Source: Salinirubrum litoreum
Lineage (GTDB): Archaea > Halobacteriota > Halobacteria > Halobacteriales > Haloferacaceae
Direction of reading: 5' to 3'
Assembly (NCBI RefSeq): GCF_020567425.1
Contig: NZ_JAJCVJ010000003.1
Coordinates: forward strand, 62,001 to 126,000
DNA: 64,000 nt
The translations under genes and the position numbers were made by a program. The notes below the pieces were generated by a model. That model was not told where the DNA came from. It saw only the letters and a list, made by a program, of their open reading frames with translations, and did not search any database. Shown piece by piece: positions 9,033 through 16,769 of this stretch (positions are counted from its first letter, which is position 1; the number at the start of each line of letters is the position of its first letter).

Positions 9033-10084
9033 GTCTCGCCGACTACACCGCCCGGAACCGCGTCGGCCTCGGCGTCGCGGGACTCGCACTCCTCGTGGGT
9101 CTGCTCGCGGCAGTCGGCTTCGACCTCCCGCTGGCCCGACTGGTGACCGTCGGCTACCTCGAACGCACACTGCAGGCGGCGACACCGATCGCACTCGCCG
9201 CAGTCGGTGGACTCTACGCCGAGAAGAGCGGCGTCTTCAACATCGGCTTGGAAGGGTTCATGATCTTCGGCGCGCTGCTCGCGGCGGCGCTCGCGTGGAT
9301 CGTCGCCGGGGGCGGTGACGTGAGCCAGACTGCACTGTGGCTCGGCTTGCTCGGGACGCTGGTCGTCTGTGCCCTGTTGGGCGTGCTCTTCGCGGTCTTG
9401 ACGGTTCGGTTGCAGGCGGATCAGATCGTCGCCGGCCTCGCCGTCTGGTTCGTCGGACTCGGCTTCGGCCCCTTCACCGCGATCGTCGTCTGGGGCGGCG
9501 TCTCCAGCCCCTCCATCGCGAACATCGACGACGTGGCGGTGCCGGTCGCGGCCGACTGGCCACTCGTCGGTCGGCTGTTCTTCGACGCCTCCCCGCTGCT
9601 GTGGATCGCGGTCGCGGTCGTCGTGCTCGCGTGGGTCGTCCTCTACCGCACCCGGTTCGGCTACTGGGTGCAGGCGGCCGGCGAGAACCCCGAGGCGCTG
9701 GACACCGCCGGCGTGGACGTGAACCGGGTCCGGTTCGTCACTGTCGTCTTCTCGGCGGTGATGGCCGGCTTCGGCGGGGCCGTCCTCTCGATCGGCTTCG
9801 GGAGCGGCTTCACCGGGACCGGCGTGACGATGGTCGACGGACGCGGCTGGATCGCCATCGTCGCGTACCTGTTCGGCAACTACAACCCGGTCGGGGCGGC
9901 GCTCGCCTCGCTACTGTTCGGCGCGATGGAGATGTTGCAGATCCAGTTCCAGACGATCGGGGTTCCGGTGCCCGGCAGCCTCACCGGCCTGTTCCCCTAC
10001 GCGGCGGTGCTGGTCGTCCTGACGCTGGTCGGCTACACCCGGATGCCCGCCGCAGTCGGCGACCCGTACGAGACCGAGGACTGA
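9029..10084 (+). CDS. BMP-type ABC importer permease 2
   Basis: A 351-residue partner permease of the same fold, with the paralogous block KSGVFNIGLEGFMIFGA near residue 70 and about nine membrane segments. The GTG start overlaps the stop of permease 1 by 4 bases. It closes the operon; the next gene is on the opposite strand 85 bases downstream. Two non-identical permeases plus one double ATPase are the standard composition of nucleoside importers related to NupNOPQ. Confidence 0.9.
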   Translation: MSLADYTARNRVGLGVAGLALLVGLLAAVGFDLPLARLVTVGYLERTLQAATPIALAAVGGLYAEKSGVFNIGLEGFMIFGALLAAALAWIVAGGGDVSQTALWLGLLGTLVVCALLGVLFAVLTVRLQADQIVAGLAVWFVGLGFGPFTAIVVWGGVSSPSIANIDDVAVPVAADWPLVGRLFFDASPLLWIAVAVVVLAWVVLYRTRFGYWVQAAGENPEALDTAGVDVNRVRFVTVVFSAVMAGFGGAVLSIGFGSGFTGTGVTMVDGRGWIAIVAYLFGNYNPVGAALASLLFGAMEMLQIQFQTIGVPVPGSLTGLFPYAAVLVVLTLVGYTRMPAAVGDPYETED

Positions 10085-10169
10085 GGCGCTCCCGAGGGCG
10101 TACGCACCGAGGCGGGCCCGCGAAACGGAAGCCGGCGACGCGACCGCCCGCCCCTCGTGTGCTTGCTTC

Positions 10170-11084
10170 TCACGTCTCCGAGCCGAGACCGACCGCCTCC
10201 CGACCGGGGACTCCCCGATTCGCCAGTCGCTTCGGGCCGTAGACCGCGATCAGTAGCACCGCGACCGCGAGCAGTGGGAGCATCCCCGAGATCTCCGCGA
10301 GAAGCGTCAGCGCCCCGTCCGGGACGCCGCCCGGAGCCATCGCGTCGAGGTCGGCGGGGTGGAGGACACCCATCCCGTTGACGCCGGCGTGGAACACCGC
10401 GACCGCGAGGACGCTCCCGCCGGTCCCGTTGTACATCCACGTCCAGAGCACCGACCCGGCGAGGATCGAGACGATCCACAGCAGTTGCTGGGAGAGCGGC
10501 CACCCGCCCTGTGTCGTCGCCGGGTTGAGAAACAGCGGGAGGTGCCAGCCGGCCCACGCGAGACCGACGACCCCGCTGGCGGCCAGTGCGCTGTACCGCT
10601 CTTGCAGGAGCGGGAGCATGAACCCCCGCCAGCCGAGTTCCTCCTGACCGCCGCCCCAGACGGTGCCCCACGCCAGCACGAACAGGTAGATGGCCGGCGA
10701 GGGGACGCCCCCGAGGTCGATCGGTCCACCGAACGCGACGAACAGCGCGACGCCGCCAGCGAGCAGCAGGAGTGGCAGTCCGAGCGCAGGCGCCCACCAC
10801 CGGAGGCCGATCCGCCACCGGAGGAACTGGCCGATCCACGTGCGCAGACTGCCGCCACTTGCCCGGACGACCACACCTGCGGCGACCGCGGGGCCGAAGC
10901 CGCCGAAGCCGATCAGGATCGACTGGGTCCACGAGGCTTCGAGTCCGCTTGCGAGGACGACACCCTGGACGGTCCACGTGAAGGCGTACGCGACCGCGAG
11001 AAACGCGACGAGTCTGTGGCGGTCGATCCACGCGCTGATCCCCGAGTCGGACACCGGTTCCGTGTCGTGTGTTGGTTCGGCCAT
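10170..11084 (-). CDS. CPBP-family intramembrane metalloprotease 1
   Basis: A roughly 304-residue multi-helix membrane protein of the CAAX-protease/bacteriocin-processing (CPBP, Abi) family. Motif 1 is EELGWRG (E148, E149, R153). Motif 2 is in GWHLPLF and motif 3 in FHAGVNG, together supplying the metal-binding Glu and His residues. Related proteins process prenylated or membrane peptides, and some act in bacteriocin self-immunity; the target here is unknown. The start MAEPTHDTEP was preferred to a codon 8 residues upstream. A second member of the same family lies at 15851. Confidence 0.85.
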   Translation of the reverse strand: MAEPTHDTEPVSDSGISAWIDRHRLVAFLAVAYAFTWTVQGVVLASGLEASWTQSILIGFGGFGPAVAAGVVVRASGGSLRTWIGQFLRWRIGLRWWAPALGLPLLLLAGGVALFVAFGGPIDLGGVPSPAIYLFVLAWGTVWGGGQEELGWRGFMLPLLQERYSALAASGVVGLAWAGWHLPLFLNPATTQGGWPLSQQLLWIVSILAGSVLWTWMYNGTGGSVLAVAVFHAGVNGMGVLHPADLDAMAPGGVPDGALTLLAEISGMLPLLAVAVLLIAVYGPKRLANRGVPGREAVGLGSET

Positions 11085-11169
11085 CGTCTTCGGACACCTC
11101 TCTCGCACTGTCGGTCACGCGACCGCAGTGGTCGTGTCTGTCGAATGACGGTCTGCCACATAGTCGTTG

Positions 11170-12009
11170 TTACCCGGTCTCCGCCAGATACGCCCGCGTT
11201 CGGGCCGCGAGTGCTCCACGAAACGCGCCCAGGTCGACCGTACTCTGTGAGTGGGTCAGTCGCTCGTGGTTCGCGCGAAGCACGGTCTCCAGCGTCAGGT
11301 CGTACAACGACTGAAAGGTCACCGCTCGGTCTTCGTCGGCGAGTCGCGCAGAGAGGCGGTCGAAGCGAGCCGTGGGGGCGACCTCCGTCGCGACCTCGGC
11401 CGGCGATCCGTCGACCGGCGCGACCTTACGGTCCGTCTCGACCGCCGGATTCCGGAGCAGTGCCCGCCCACCGCGCTTGTTTCGGACGACGACACCCGCC
11501 ACCGGGCCGTCGTACCACGCCGACTGCGGGAACGCGTACGACTCGGGGTCGAAGTCCCGCCCGTTCCGCTCTTTCTCCACCGCGTTCACCGGGTGCAGTC
11601 CCACCTGCTCGAAGATCTGTTCGGTCGCGTCGGGCGGCCGGAATCGCTCGCGGTCGGCCGACCACACGTCGTCCCCGAGAAACGACGGCGTGCGCTCCCA
11701 GTCGTAGTCGACACCGGCCGCGTGCATCGCCTCGCCGTAGAAGACGACCGAACTCGGGTCGTCGAGTGCCTGCCTGAGTCGGTCCCGGTCCAACCGTTCT
11801 CGGACGTGACTCACGGCGTGTTCGTACGCCGTCGGCGGATCGCCGGCGTCGAAGACGCGGGTTCGATCGCCGAACTGGATCTGGCCCGACGGCTGGAGTC
11901 GGAACCGGAGGTGGTCGCCGACCACGTGTTCGAGGAGCCAGAGGTGGCCCGTCTCGAACACGTCGTCGGGAGCGTCGGCGAGTCGTGGGATCGGAGGAGC
12001 GGCCTTCAT
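11170..12009 (-). CDS. RNA-ligase-like nucleotidyltransferase fold, motif I Lys apparently lost
   Basis: The 279-residue protein looks like a haloarchaeal relative of the Rnl2-type RNA ligases. It has a motif III-like VVFYGEAMH and a motif IV/V-like GVVVRNKRGGRALL. In active ligases motif I is E-K-x-D/N-G with the lysine that takes AMP. Here the corresponding stretch reads EHVVGDH (27-33), with His28 at the lysine place and Val30 at the Asp place. Motif IV, usually EGVVxR, reads AGVVVR. The fold assignment is inference from motifs; if right, the protein is probably not a classical ligase. It follows CPBP protease 1 on the same strand but is separated by 85 bases. Confidence 0.6.
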   Translation of the reverse strand: MKAAPPIPRLADAPDDVFETGHLWLLEHVVGDHLRFRLQPSGQIQFGDRTRVFDAGDPPTAYEHAVSHVRERLDRDRLRQALDDPSSVVFYGEAMHAAGVDYDWERTPSFLGDDVWSADRERFRPPDATEQIFEQVGLHPVNAVEKERNGRDFDPESYAFPQSAWYDGPVAGVVVRNKRGGRALLRNPAVETDRKVAPVDGSPAEVATEVAPTARFDRLSARLADEDRAVTFQSLYDLTLETVLRANHERLTHSQSTVDLGAFRGALAARTRAYLAETG

Positions 12010-12114
12010 CTGAGAGTGGGAGTCTCGGCACGCGCTGTTCGGGCAGACTGCTGTGCTGTCGCTTCGACCGACTCCGCCGACGAGTATCAGTGTTTGGTCG
12101 CGGTCGTCGCTCGG

Positions 12115-12513
12115 TCAGGACCTCGACACCGAGTCGTCGCGGTCGGTCGCACCCTCCTCGAGACGAGAGGGGTCCAGTCGTGCGCGGTCGAGGAGCGCGT
12201 ACGCGTCCGCCGGGTCGTCGTCCTCGCGGTACGCGAACAGGCGGTCACGACGCTCGAACCGGTCGAAGAACCGCTCCCACTCGACGGGCGACGCGATCGC
12301 GCGGTCGGGATCACCGAAGACGAACGTCAGGTCGTCGGCGTCGGGGTCGCGGAGCACGGCCGGGCGGCCGTCCCGCGCCTCGACCCAGTCCCGTATCTCC
12401 TCGTGGTCGGTCGTCCAGTCGTCGTAGCTGGCGAGTGTCGGTTTGTCGGACACGGTGGCCCGTGGGAGCGCGACCCGGGTGTCGCTGGTGCTTGCGTGTG
12501 CCGGGTCGATCAC
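12115..12513 (-). CDS. Hypothetical protein coupled to the HTH regulator
   Basis: A 132-residue acidic protein of no recognised family, without membrane segments. The GTG start overlaps the stop of the upstream bat-type regulator by 4 bases (GTGA), so both are translated from one message and may work together. A block RPAVLRDPDADDLTFVFGDP suggests a small alpha/beta fold. The high Asp/Arg content is typical of haloarchaeal cytoplasmic proteins. Confidence 0.6.
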   Translation of the reverse strand: MIDPAHASTSDTRVALPRATVSDKPTLASYDDWTTDHEEIRDWVEARDGRPAVLRDPDADDLTFVFGDPDRAIASPVEWERFFDRFERRDRLFAYREDDDPADAYALLDRARLDPSRLEEGATDRDDSVSRS

Positions 12514-13169
12514 CCGTCGTCGGTCATCCCGATGAGGAGCGTGTCCTCGACGAGCGCGCCTGTCGCCCGCCGCACCCGCTCGGACATCGCCTGGTGTGAC
12601 ACGTCGAACTCCTCGGCGAGTTCGCCGAGCGTCGTCCGGCGCGGGACCGCGAACAGTCCCCGCTCGGCGGCGGTGGTCAACGCCGCGAACTGCTCCGTCG
12701 TCAAGCCGTACCGGCCGGCGGGGACCCCGTCCATCTCGCGGACGCTCTCGACCGAGAAGGAGAGTCCGTGGTCCGTGCAGAATGCCTGCATCGCCGACAG
12801 TTCGTCGCGGTCGGGGTAGATCACCCGCAGTTGCCAGCGGTCACCCTTGCCGTAGGCGTCCAACACGGTCGCGTCGTGGGTGGTGATCATTCGGAGGAGG
12901 AGTTCGACGTGGTCGACCCACTCCATCCGGTAGAGCCACTCGTCGTCCAGGTCCGCGAGGAGTTCCGTCCGCTCGGTCGACGGATCCGCGTCGAGTGCCG
13001 ACTCGACGCGCTCTCGGGTCGCACCGCGAACCCACAACAGCGGCATCACCCGCTCCCCGCCGGCGTCGACGACCCGTTCGATCTCCAGTTCCAGGCCGGG
13101 GACCGACGTGACGGCCCGACTCAGCGCGAACTCGTCTGCGGGGATCGTCCCTCGTACTATCGTGGCCAT
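12510..13169 (-). CDS. Bacterio-opsin-activator-type HTH-10 regulator
   Basis: A 219-residue transcription factor. The C-terminal HTH_10 domain carries the family sequence LTTEQFAALTTAAERGLF followed by the helix-turn-helix TLGELAEEFDVSHQAMSERV. The N-terminal two thirds form the sensor-like domain seen in many bat-related proteins without a PAS or GAF domain. The start MATIVRGTIPAD was preferred to a codon 28 residues upstream because family members begin this way. It is the first gene of a two-gene operon with the hypothetical gene at 12115. Its targets are not evident. Confidence 0.85.
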   Translation of the reverse strand: MATIVRGTIPADEFALSRAVTSVPGLELEIERVVDAGGERVMPLLWVRGATRERVESALDADPSTERTELLADLDDEWLYRMEWVDHVELLLRMITTHDATVLDAYGKGDRWQLRVIYPDRDELSAMQAFCTDHGLSFSVESVREMDGVPAGRYGLTTEQFAALTTAAERGLFAVPRRTTLGELAEEFDVSHQAMSERVRRATGALVEDTLLIGMTDDG

Positions 13170-13303
13170 GCGCGAGAGGTCTTCAGACGAGGTGATATAG
13201 CTGGTCCCCGTCGTATGGAAGTGGTAACGACACTGGGCGCGGGACAGTGCCACTGCCGGCGCTCGTCGAGGAGCGACGGAGAACGCTCGCCGACGGTCGC
13301 CGC

Positions 13304-13513
13304 CTACAGCAGGAACGCGACGACCGCGAGAACCAGAAACAGGAAGACGAACAGTCGGGCGGCGCTCATCGAGAGCCCGGCGAGTCCCCGAAAGCCGGCT
13401 AGCCCGGCCGCGAGGGCGATGACGACGAAGACGATGCCCAGCCAGAGGAAGTCGCCGGTAAGTCCGATCTGGAGTGGGAGCGCGGTCACCGCGAGCGGGA
13501 GCGCCGGCGTCAC
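13304..13513 (-). CDS. DUF1328/YtjA-type small membrane protein
   Basis: A 69-residue protein with two hydrophobic segments, the first containing DFLWLGIVFVVIALAAGLAG and the second at the C-terminus, separated by an AAR-type turn (MSAARLF). This is the layout of the DUF1328/UPF0391 family, whose members are often stress-linked in bacteria but have no proven activity. Its GTG start overlaps the stop of the PRC-barrel gene by 4 bases, so the two are a coupled pair. Confidence 0.75.
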   Translation of the reverse strand: MTPALPLAVTALPLQIGLTGDFLWLGIVFVVIALAAGLAGFRGLAGLSMSAARLFVFLFLVLAVVAFLL

Positions 13514-13770
13514 GAGCCCTTCCCCCCGACGACGATCCGGTCGTCTTCGACCGACTCGATGCTGGTCAGGCTGATCGGATACGAGTCGTCGCTGCCGTCG
13601 AGCATGAACGACCAGCCGAGTTTCGCCGCGACGGTATCCGTGAGTCTGGGGTCGGGGTCGACGGCGACCTCGGTGCCCGCGACGTGCGTGACGATGCCGA
13701 CTCTCGTCCCGTCGGTGTCGTACACTGGTTTACCTTCGTCTTCGGTGTCGATCGGTGGAATCGAGTCCAT
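13510..13770 (-). CDS. PRC-barrel-like small protein
   Basis: An 86-residue protein beginning MDSIPPIDTEDEGKPVY. Its segment GKPVYDTDGTRVGIVTHVAG matches the beta-barrel opening of the PRC fold, an RNA- or protein-binding module in RimM and photosynthetic reaction-centre H subunits. The stop overlaps the DUF1328 gene start. The partner being a small membrane protein suggests a membrane-associated or stress role, but this is inference. A longer form with 15 more N-terminal residues is possible but less like the family. Confidence 0.7.
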   Translation of the reverse strand: MDSIPPIDTEDEGKPVYDTDGTRVGIVTHVAGTEVAVDPDPRLTDTVAAKLGWSFMLDGSDDSYPISLTSIESVEDDRIVVGGKGS

Positions 13771-13892
13771 GCGTACAGCCGAGCGGACCCGTCGGGTTAC
13801 GACTTGAGCTTGCAAGAGCGTGCACTGGTGTCACCGGAGACCTGCGGATCGTCCGCGTGGGGCGTCGGTCGGACGCCGAGGCCGTCCCGATC

Positions 13893-15128
13893 TCAATCGC
13901 CGGCAGTCTCGGGCGCGAGGCCGGCCGACCGCATGTACTCGTCCAGCTTCTCCGCGATCGCCTCGGCGAACGCCTCGTCGTTGATCGCCGTCTCCAACTC
14001 CAGTAGTTCCACGTCCGCTCTCAGATGCTCGCGGAGTGCGTCGAACAGCGCCGCGTCCGCCTCGGGGTCGTAGAAGTCCTCGCCCTCTACGTCGAGTAGC
14101 GAGACACCGCCCAGTGGAAGCGCCAGCGCGGTCGGGCCGGTCGCGGCGTTCAGCTTCTCCGCGATGATTCGCCCGAGTTCGGCGGTCTCCTCGGGTGTCG
14201 TCCGCATCAGCGTCACCTGCGGGTTGTGGACGTGGAACTGCCGCCCCTCGAACTCCTCGGGCACCGAGTCGCGTGGGCCGAAGTTCACCATGTCGAGTGC
14301 GCCGGTCGAGACGACCTGTGGGATCCCCAGTTCGCCCGCGGCGTCGAGTCGCTTCGGTCCGGCGTTCAGCACCCCGCCGACGAGTTCGTCGGCCCACTCG
14401 GTCGTCGTCACGTCGAGGACGCCGTCGATGATCCCTTCCCGGACCAGTTGCTCCATCGCCCGCCCGCCGGTGCCGGTGGCGTGGAAGACGATCGTCTCGT
14501 AGCCTCTGTCTTCGAGGTACGCGCGCGCAGTCTTCACGCAGGGTGTCGTGACTCCGAACATCGTCATCCCGATGGTCGGCTTCTCCGCGATTTCCACCTC
14601 GGGATCGTTCGCCACCATCCCGACCATCGCCAGCGCCGCGTTGGCGATCACCGTCCGGGATAGTTGATTCAGTCCCTCGATGTCGGCGACCGAGTACAGC
14701 ATGGCGATGTCCCGCGACCCGACGTACGGTTCGGTGTCGCCAGACGCCATCGTGGAGACCATGAACTTCGGGACGCCGACCGGCAGGGCACGCATGGCTG
14801 TCGTGGCGATGGAGGTGTTGCCAGACCCGCCGAGCCCCAGTATGCCGTCCAGGTCGCCCTCCTCGTGGAGACGCTCTGCCACCGCCTGCGCCCCCTCGCC
14901 CATCGCCTCCATCGCCGCCCCTCGGTCCCCACTCTCGCGCAACTCGTCGAGTGTCGTCCCCGCCGCCGTAGCGACCGCGCTGGCTGGCGTATCCGGACTG
15001 ATCGTCGGTTCGCCCACGACGCCGACGTCGACGAGATGTGTGTCGATCCCCTGTGCCTCGATGACGTCCCGGGCGAACCCGATCTCTGCGCCTTTCGTGT
15101 CGAGTGTTCCGACGATGACGACGGCCAT
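13893..15128 (-). CDS. Tm-1-like ATP-binding protein (UPF0261)
   Basis: A 411-residue protein homologous to the N-terminal half of plant Tm-1, an inhibitor of tobamovirus RNA replication. Landmarks are VVIVGTLDTKGAE near the start, GLGGSGNTSIATTAMRALPV, DIAMLYSVADIEGLNQLS and GMTMFGVTTPCV. In prokaryotes the family is of uncertain function and usually lies beside a TIM-barrel PEP-hydrolase-like protein, as at 16770. The ATG at 15128 fits MAVVIVGTLDTKG, with a TATA-like sequence 28-33 bases upstream (15156-15161). It diverges from a cupin gene, with a GC-rich palindrome between them. Confidence 0.88.
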   Translation of the reverse strand: MAVVIVGTLDTKGAEIGFARDVIEAQGIDTHLVDVGVVGEPTISPDTPASAVATAAGTTLDELRESGDRGAAMEAMGEGAQAVAERLHEEGDLDGILGLGGSGNTSIATTAMRALPVGVPKFMVSTMASGDTEPYVGSRDIAMLYSVADIEGLNQLSRTVIANAALAMVGMVANDPEVEIAEKPTIGMTMFGVTTPCVKTARAYLEDRGYETIVFHATGTGGRAMEQLVREGIIDGVLDVTTTEWADELVGGVLNAGPKRLDAAGELGIPQVVSTGALDMVNFGPRDSVPEEFEGRQFHVHNPQVTLMRTTPEETAELGRIIAEKLNAATGPTALALPLGGVSLLDVEGEDFYDPEADAALFDALREHLRADVELLELETAINDEAFAEAIAEKLDEYMRSAGLAPETAGD

Positions 15129-15155
15129 GACGGTGACGTGTCTGTCGAGATTCGT

Positions 15156-15161
15156 GATAAA
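15156..15161 (-). promoter_or_regulatory. TATA-like box of the Tm-1-like gene
   Basis: On the minus strand TTTATC lies 28-33 bases before the ATG at 15128, giving a leaderless or near-leaderless transcript. It supports this start over the much longer open frame reaching to 15584. Confidence 0.45.
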
Positions 15162-15181
15162 CGTTCGTGAGAATCGGCAGT

Positions 15182-15198
15182 GCCGGCGAGTCGCCGGC
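15182..15198. repeat. Perfect 17-bp palindrome between divergent genes
   Basis: GCCGGCGA and TCGCCGGC flank a single central G in perfect symmetry. The site lies about 20 bases above the minus-strand TATA of the Tm-1-like gene and about 75 bases above the cupin TATA, a position suited to a shared regulator. In GC-rich DNA such palindromes can also be fortuitous. Confidence 0.4.
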
Positions 15199-15270
15199 GG
15201 TGGCGGTTTGTGGTCGCGGGTCTGCTGTCGCGGGCCGACTGTCGCTGTGGCGGCGTGAATCTCACACGAA

Positions 15271-15279
15271 AGAATATGT
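15271..15279 (+). promoter_or_regulatory. TATA-like box of the cupin gene
   Basis: AGAATATGT lies 24-32 bases before the ATG at 15303, the expected spacing for a leaderless transcript. It fixes the start within a longer upstream-open frame. Confidence 0.45.
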
Positions 15280-15302
15280 ACGTAACCGTCGAACGCTCGC
15301 TC

Positions 15303-15707
15303 ATGTCCGACGACAAACGGTTCGTCTCGCCGGAAGACGTAGAGAGTCAGGTGTTCGACTGGGGCGTGTTGAAGTGGCAGTCGACACCCGACGTGACCGG
15401 GTCCGATCGCATGAGTTGCGGCGTCGTCAAGCTCGAACCCGGAAAGGGCCACGAGCGTCACACCCACCCCGAGAGCGACGAGATGCTGTACGTCATCCGC
15501 GGGGAGGGTGAACAGGAGATCGGCGAGGAGACCCGCGAGATCACGGCGGGGGACATGCTCCACGTCCCCGAGGGCGTCCCGCACGGGACGGTCAACACCG
15601 GCTGGGAGCCACTGCTCCTGCTGGCGGTGTACGCGCCGCCCGGTCCCGAGGAACAGTTACGGGACCTGCCGGAGTGTGAGATCGTGCCGGCCGGCGAACT
15701 GCCCTGA
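15303..15707 (+). CDS. Cupin-domain protein
   Basis: A 134-residue single-domain cupin. Motif 1 reads GHERHTHPESDEMLYVIRGE, with the two His and one Glu metal ligands, and motif 2 reads DMLHVPEGVPHGTVNTG, with the third His. Such proteins are metal-binding isomerases, dioxygenases or sensors; nothing fixes the reaction here. It is transcribed away from the Tm-1-like gene across a 174-base intergenic region, so the two may share control. Confidence 0.85.
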   Translation: MSDDKRFVSPEDVESQVFDWGVLKWQSTPDVTGSDRMSCGVVKLEPGKGHERHTHPESDEMLYVIRGEGEQEIGEETREITAGDMLHVPEGVPHGTVNTGWEPLLLLAVYAPPGPEEQLRDLPECEIVPAGELP

Positions 15708-15850
15708 GGACGGGCCGTGCCGGCTCATCCCCGGCACCGGATTTAATACCGGGCCAGTGAGTACCGTCCCTGGAGGATTCACCGAATGGTCCTCGGGAAT
15801 CACACACGAGTCTGCCACGACCGACGACAGGACGACAGTGGGGTCGCGCG

Positions 15851-16729
15851 ATGACAGTGGAGGAGACGTCGGGCGGTGTCCACGGCGTGCCCAGCGCGCA
15901 CGTCGCCGCGTTCGTCGTCGTGACGCTCGCCGTGAGCGTGATCGTCGCCGCCGTGACGATCAGCGACACCGTCTCCAACGCGACCACCGTCCCGATCATG
16001 GTCACGCCGGCACTGACGGCCATCGTCCTCCGCCGGCTTCAGGGCCGCTCTGTCCGGCAGACGGTGGTCGGTTCGCTCCGAGGGACGACGCTTCGGTCGG
16101 CGGTGTTCGCGGTCGCGTTCCCCGTCGTCTTCATCGCTACCGCCGCCGGTGTCGCACTCGCGACGGGACTCGGCAGTTACGATCCCGGCGGTGGCGTGTT
16201 CGCGTACAGCGGCCCGGTGTTCCTGTTTCCCGTCTTCCTGCTGATCGTCGGCGTCGTCACCTACGGCGAGGAATTGGGGTGGCGGGGGTACCTCCTCCCG
16301 GAACTCAGTGACAGAATCGGCCCGGTCGCGGCCACGGCCTCGGTGGGGGTCGTCTGGGCGCTGTACCACTTCCCGGCGCTGTACTTCGGCGCGCAGGCGA
16401 CCGGTCTCGGCGATCCACTGACCGTCGCTGCCATCCAGATGGGGGCGGTGTTCACCGTCGCCGCGTTTCCCGCCTCGTACTCGTACTTTCTCTCGAACGG
16501 GAGCGTGTTGCCGCCGGTGGCACTCCACCTGACGTGGAACCTGCTCAATCCGCTGGTGCTCGGCAACGTCTACACGAACGTCGAGGGGTTCGTCGCCGGC
16601 CAGGTGATCCTGATCAGCGGCGAGGGGCTGCTGGGAATCGCCGTCGGCGTCGTGCCCCTCGTCGTCGTCGCGGTGCTCGTCCACCGCCGAACCTGGTTCG
16701 GCACCGACGCGAGCGTCTCGGAGGCGTGA
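15851..16729 (+). CDS. CPBP-family intramembrane metalloprotease 2
   Basis: A 292-residue polytopic protein of the CAAX-protease/CPBP family. Motif 1 is GEELGWRGYLLPEL (E140, E141, R145), motif 2 is in ALYHFPALYF and motif 3 in ALHLTWNLLNP, giving the three metal-binding motifs in order. About eight hydrophobic segments are visible. It shares family and active-site pattern with the protein at 10170 but little else by eye. It lies between the cupin and the PEP-hydrolase-like gene and converges with the latter. Confidence 0.87.
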   Translation: MTVEETSGGVHGVPSAHVAAFVVVTLAVSVIVAAVTISDTVSNATTVPIMVTPALTAIVLRRLQGRSVRQTVVGSLRGTTLRSAVFAVAFPVVFIATAAGVALATGLGSYDPGGGVFAYSGPVFLFPVFLLIVGVVTYGEELGWRGYLLPELSDRIGPVAATASVGVVWALYHFPALYFGAQATGLGDPLTVAAIQMGAVFTVAAFPASYSYFLSNGSVLPPVALHLTWNLLNPLVLGNVYTNVEGFVAGQVILISGEGLLGIAVGVVPLVVVAVLVHRRTWFGTDASVSEA

Positions 16730-16769
16730 GGCTGGACGCTCCCGATCAGGGTCGGCCCTCGTCCCCGCC

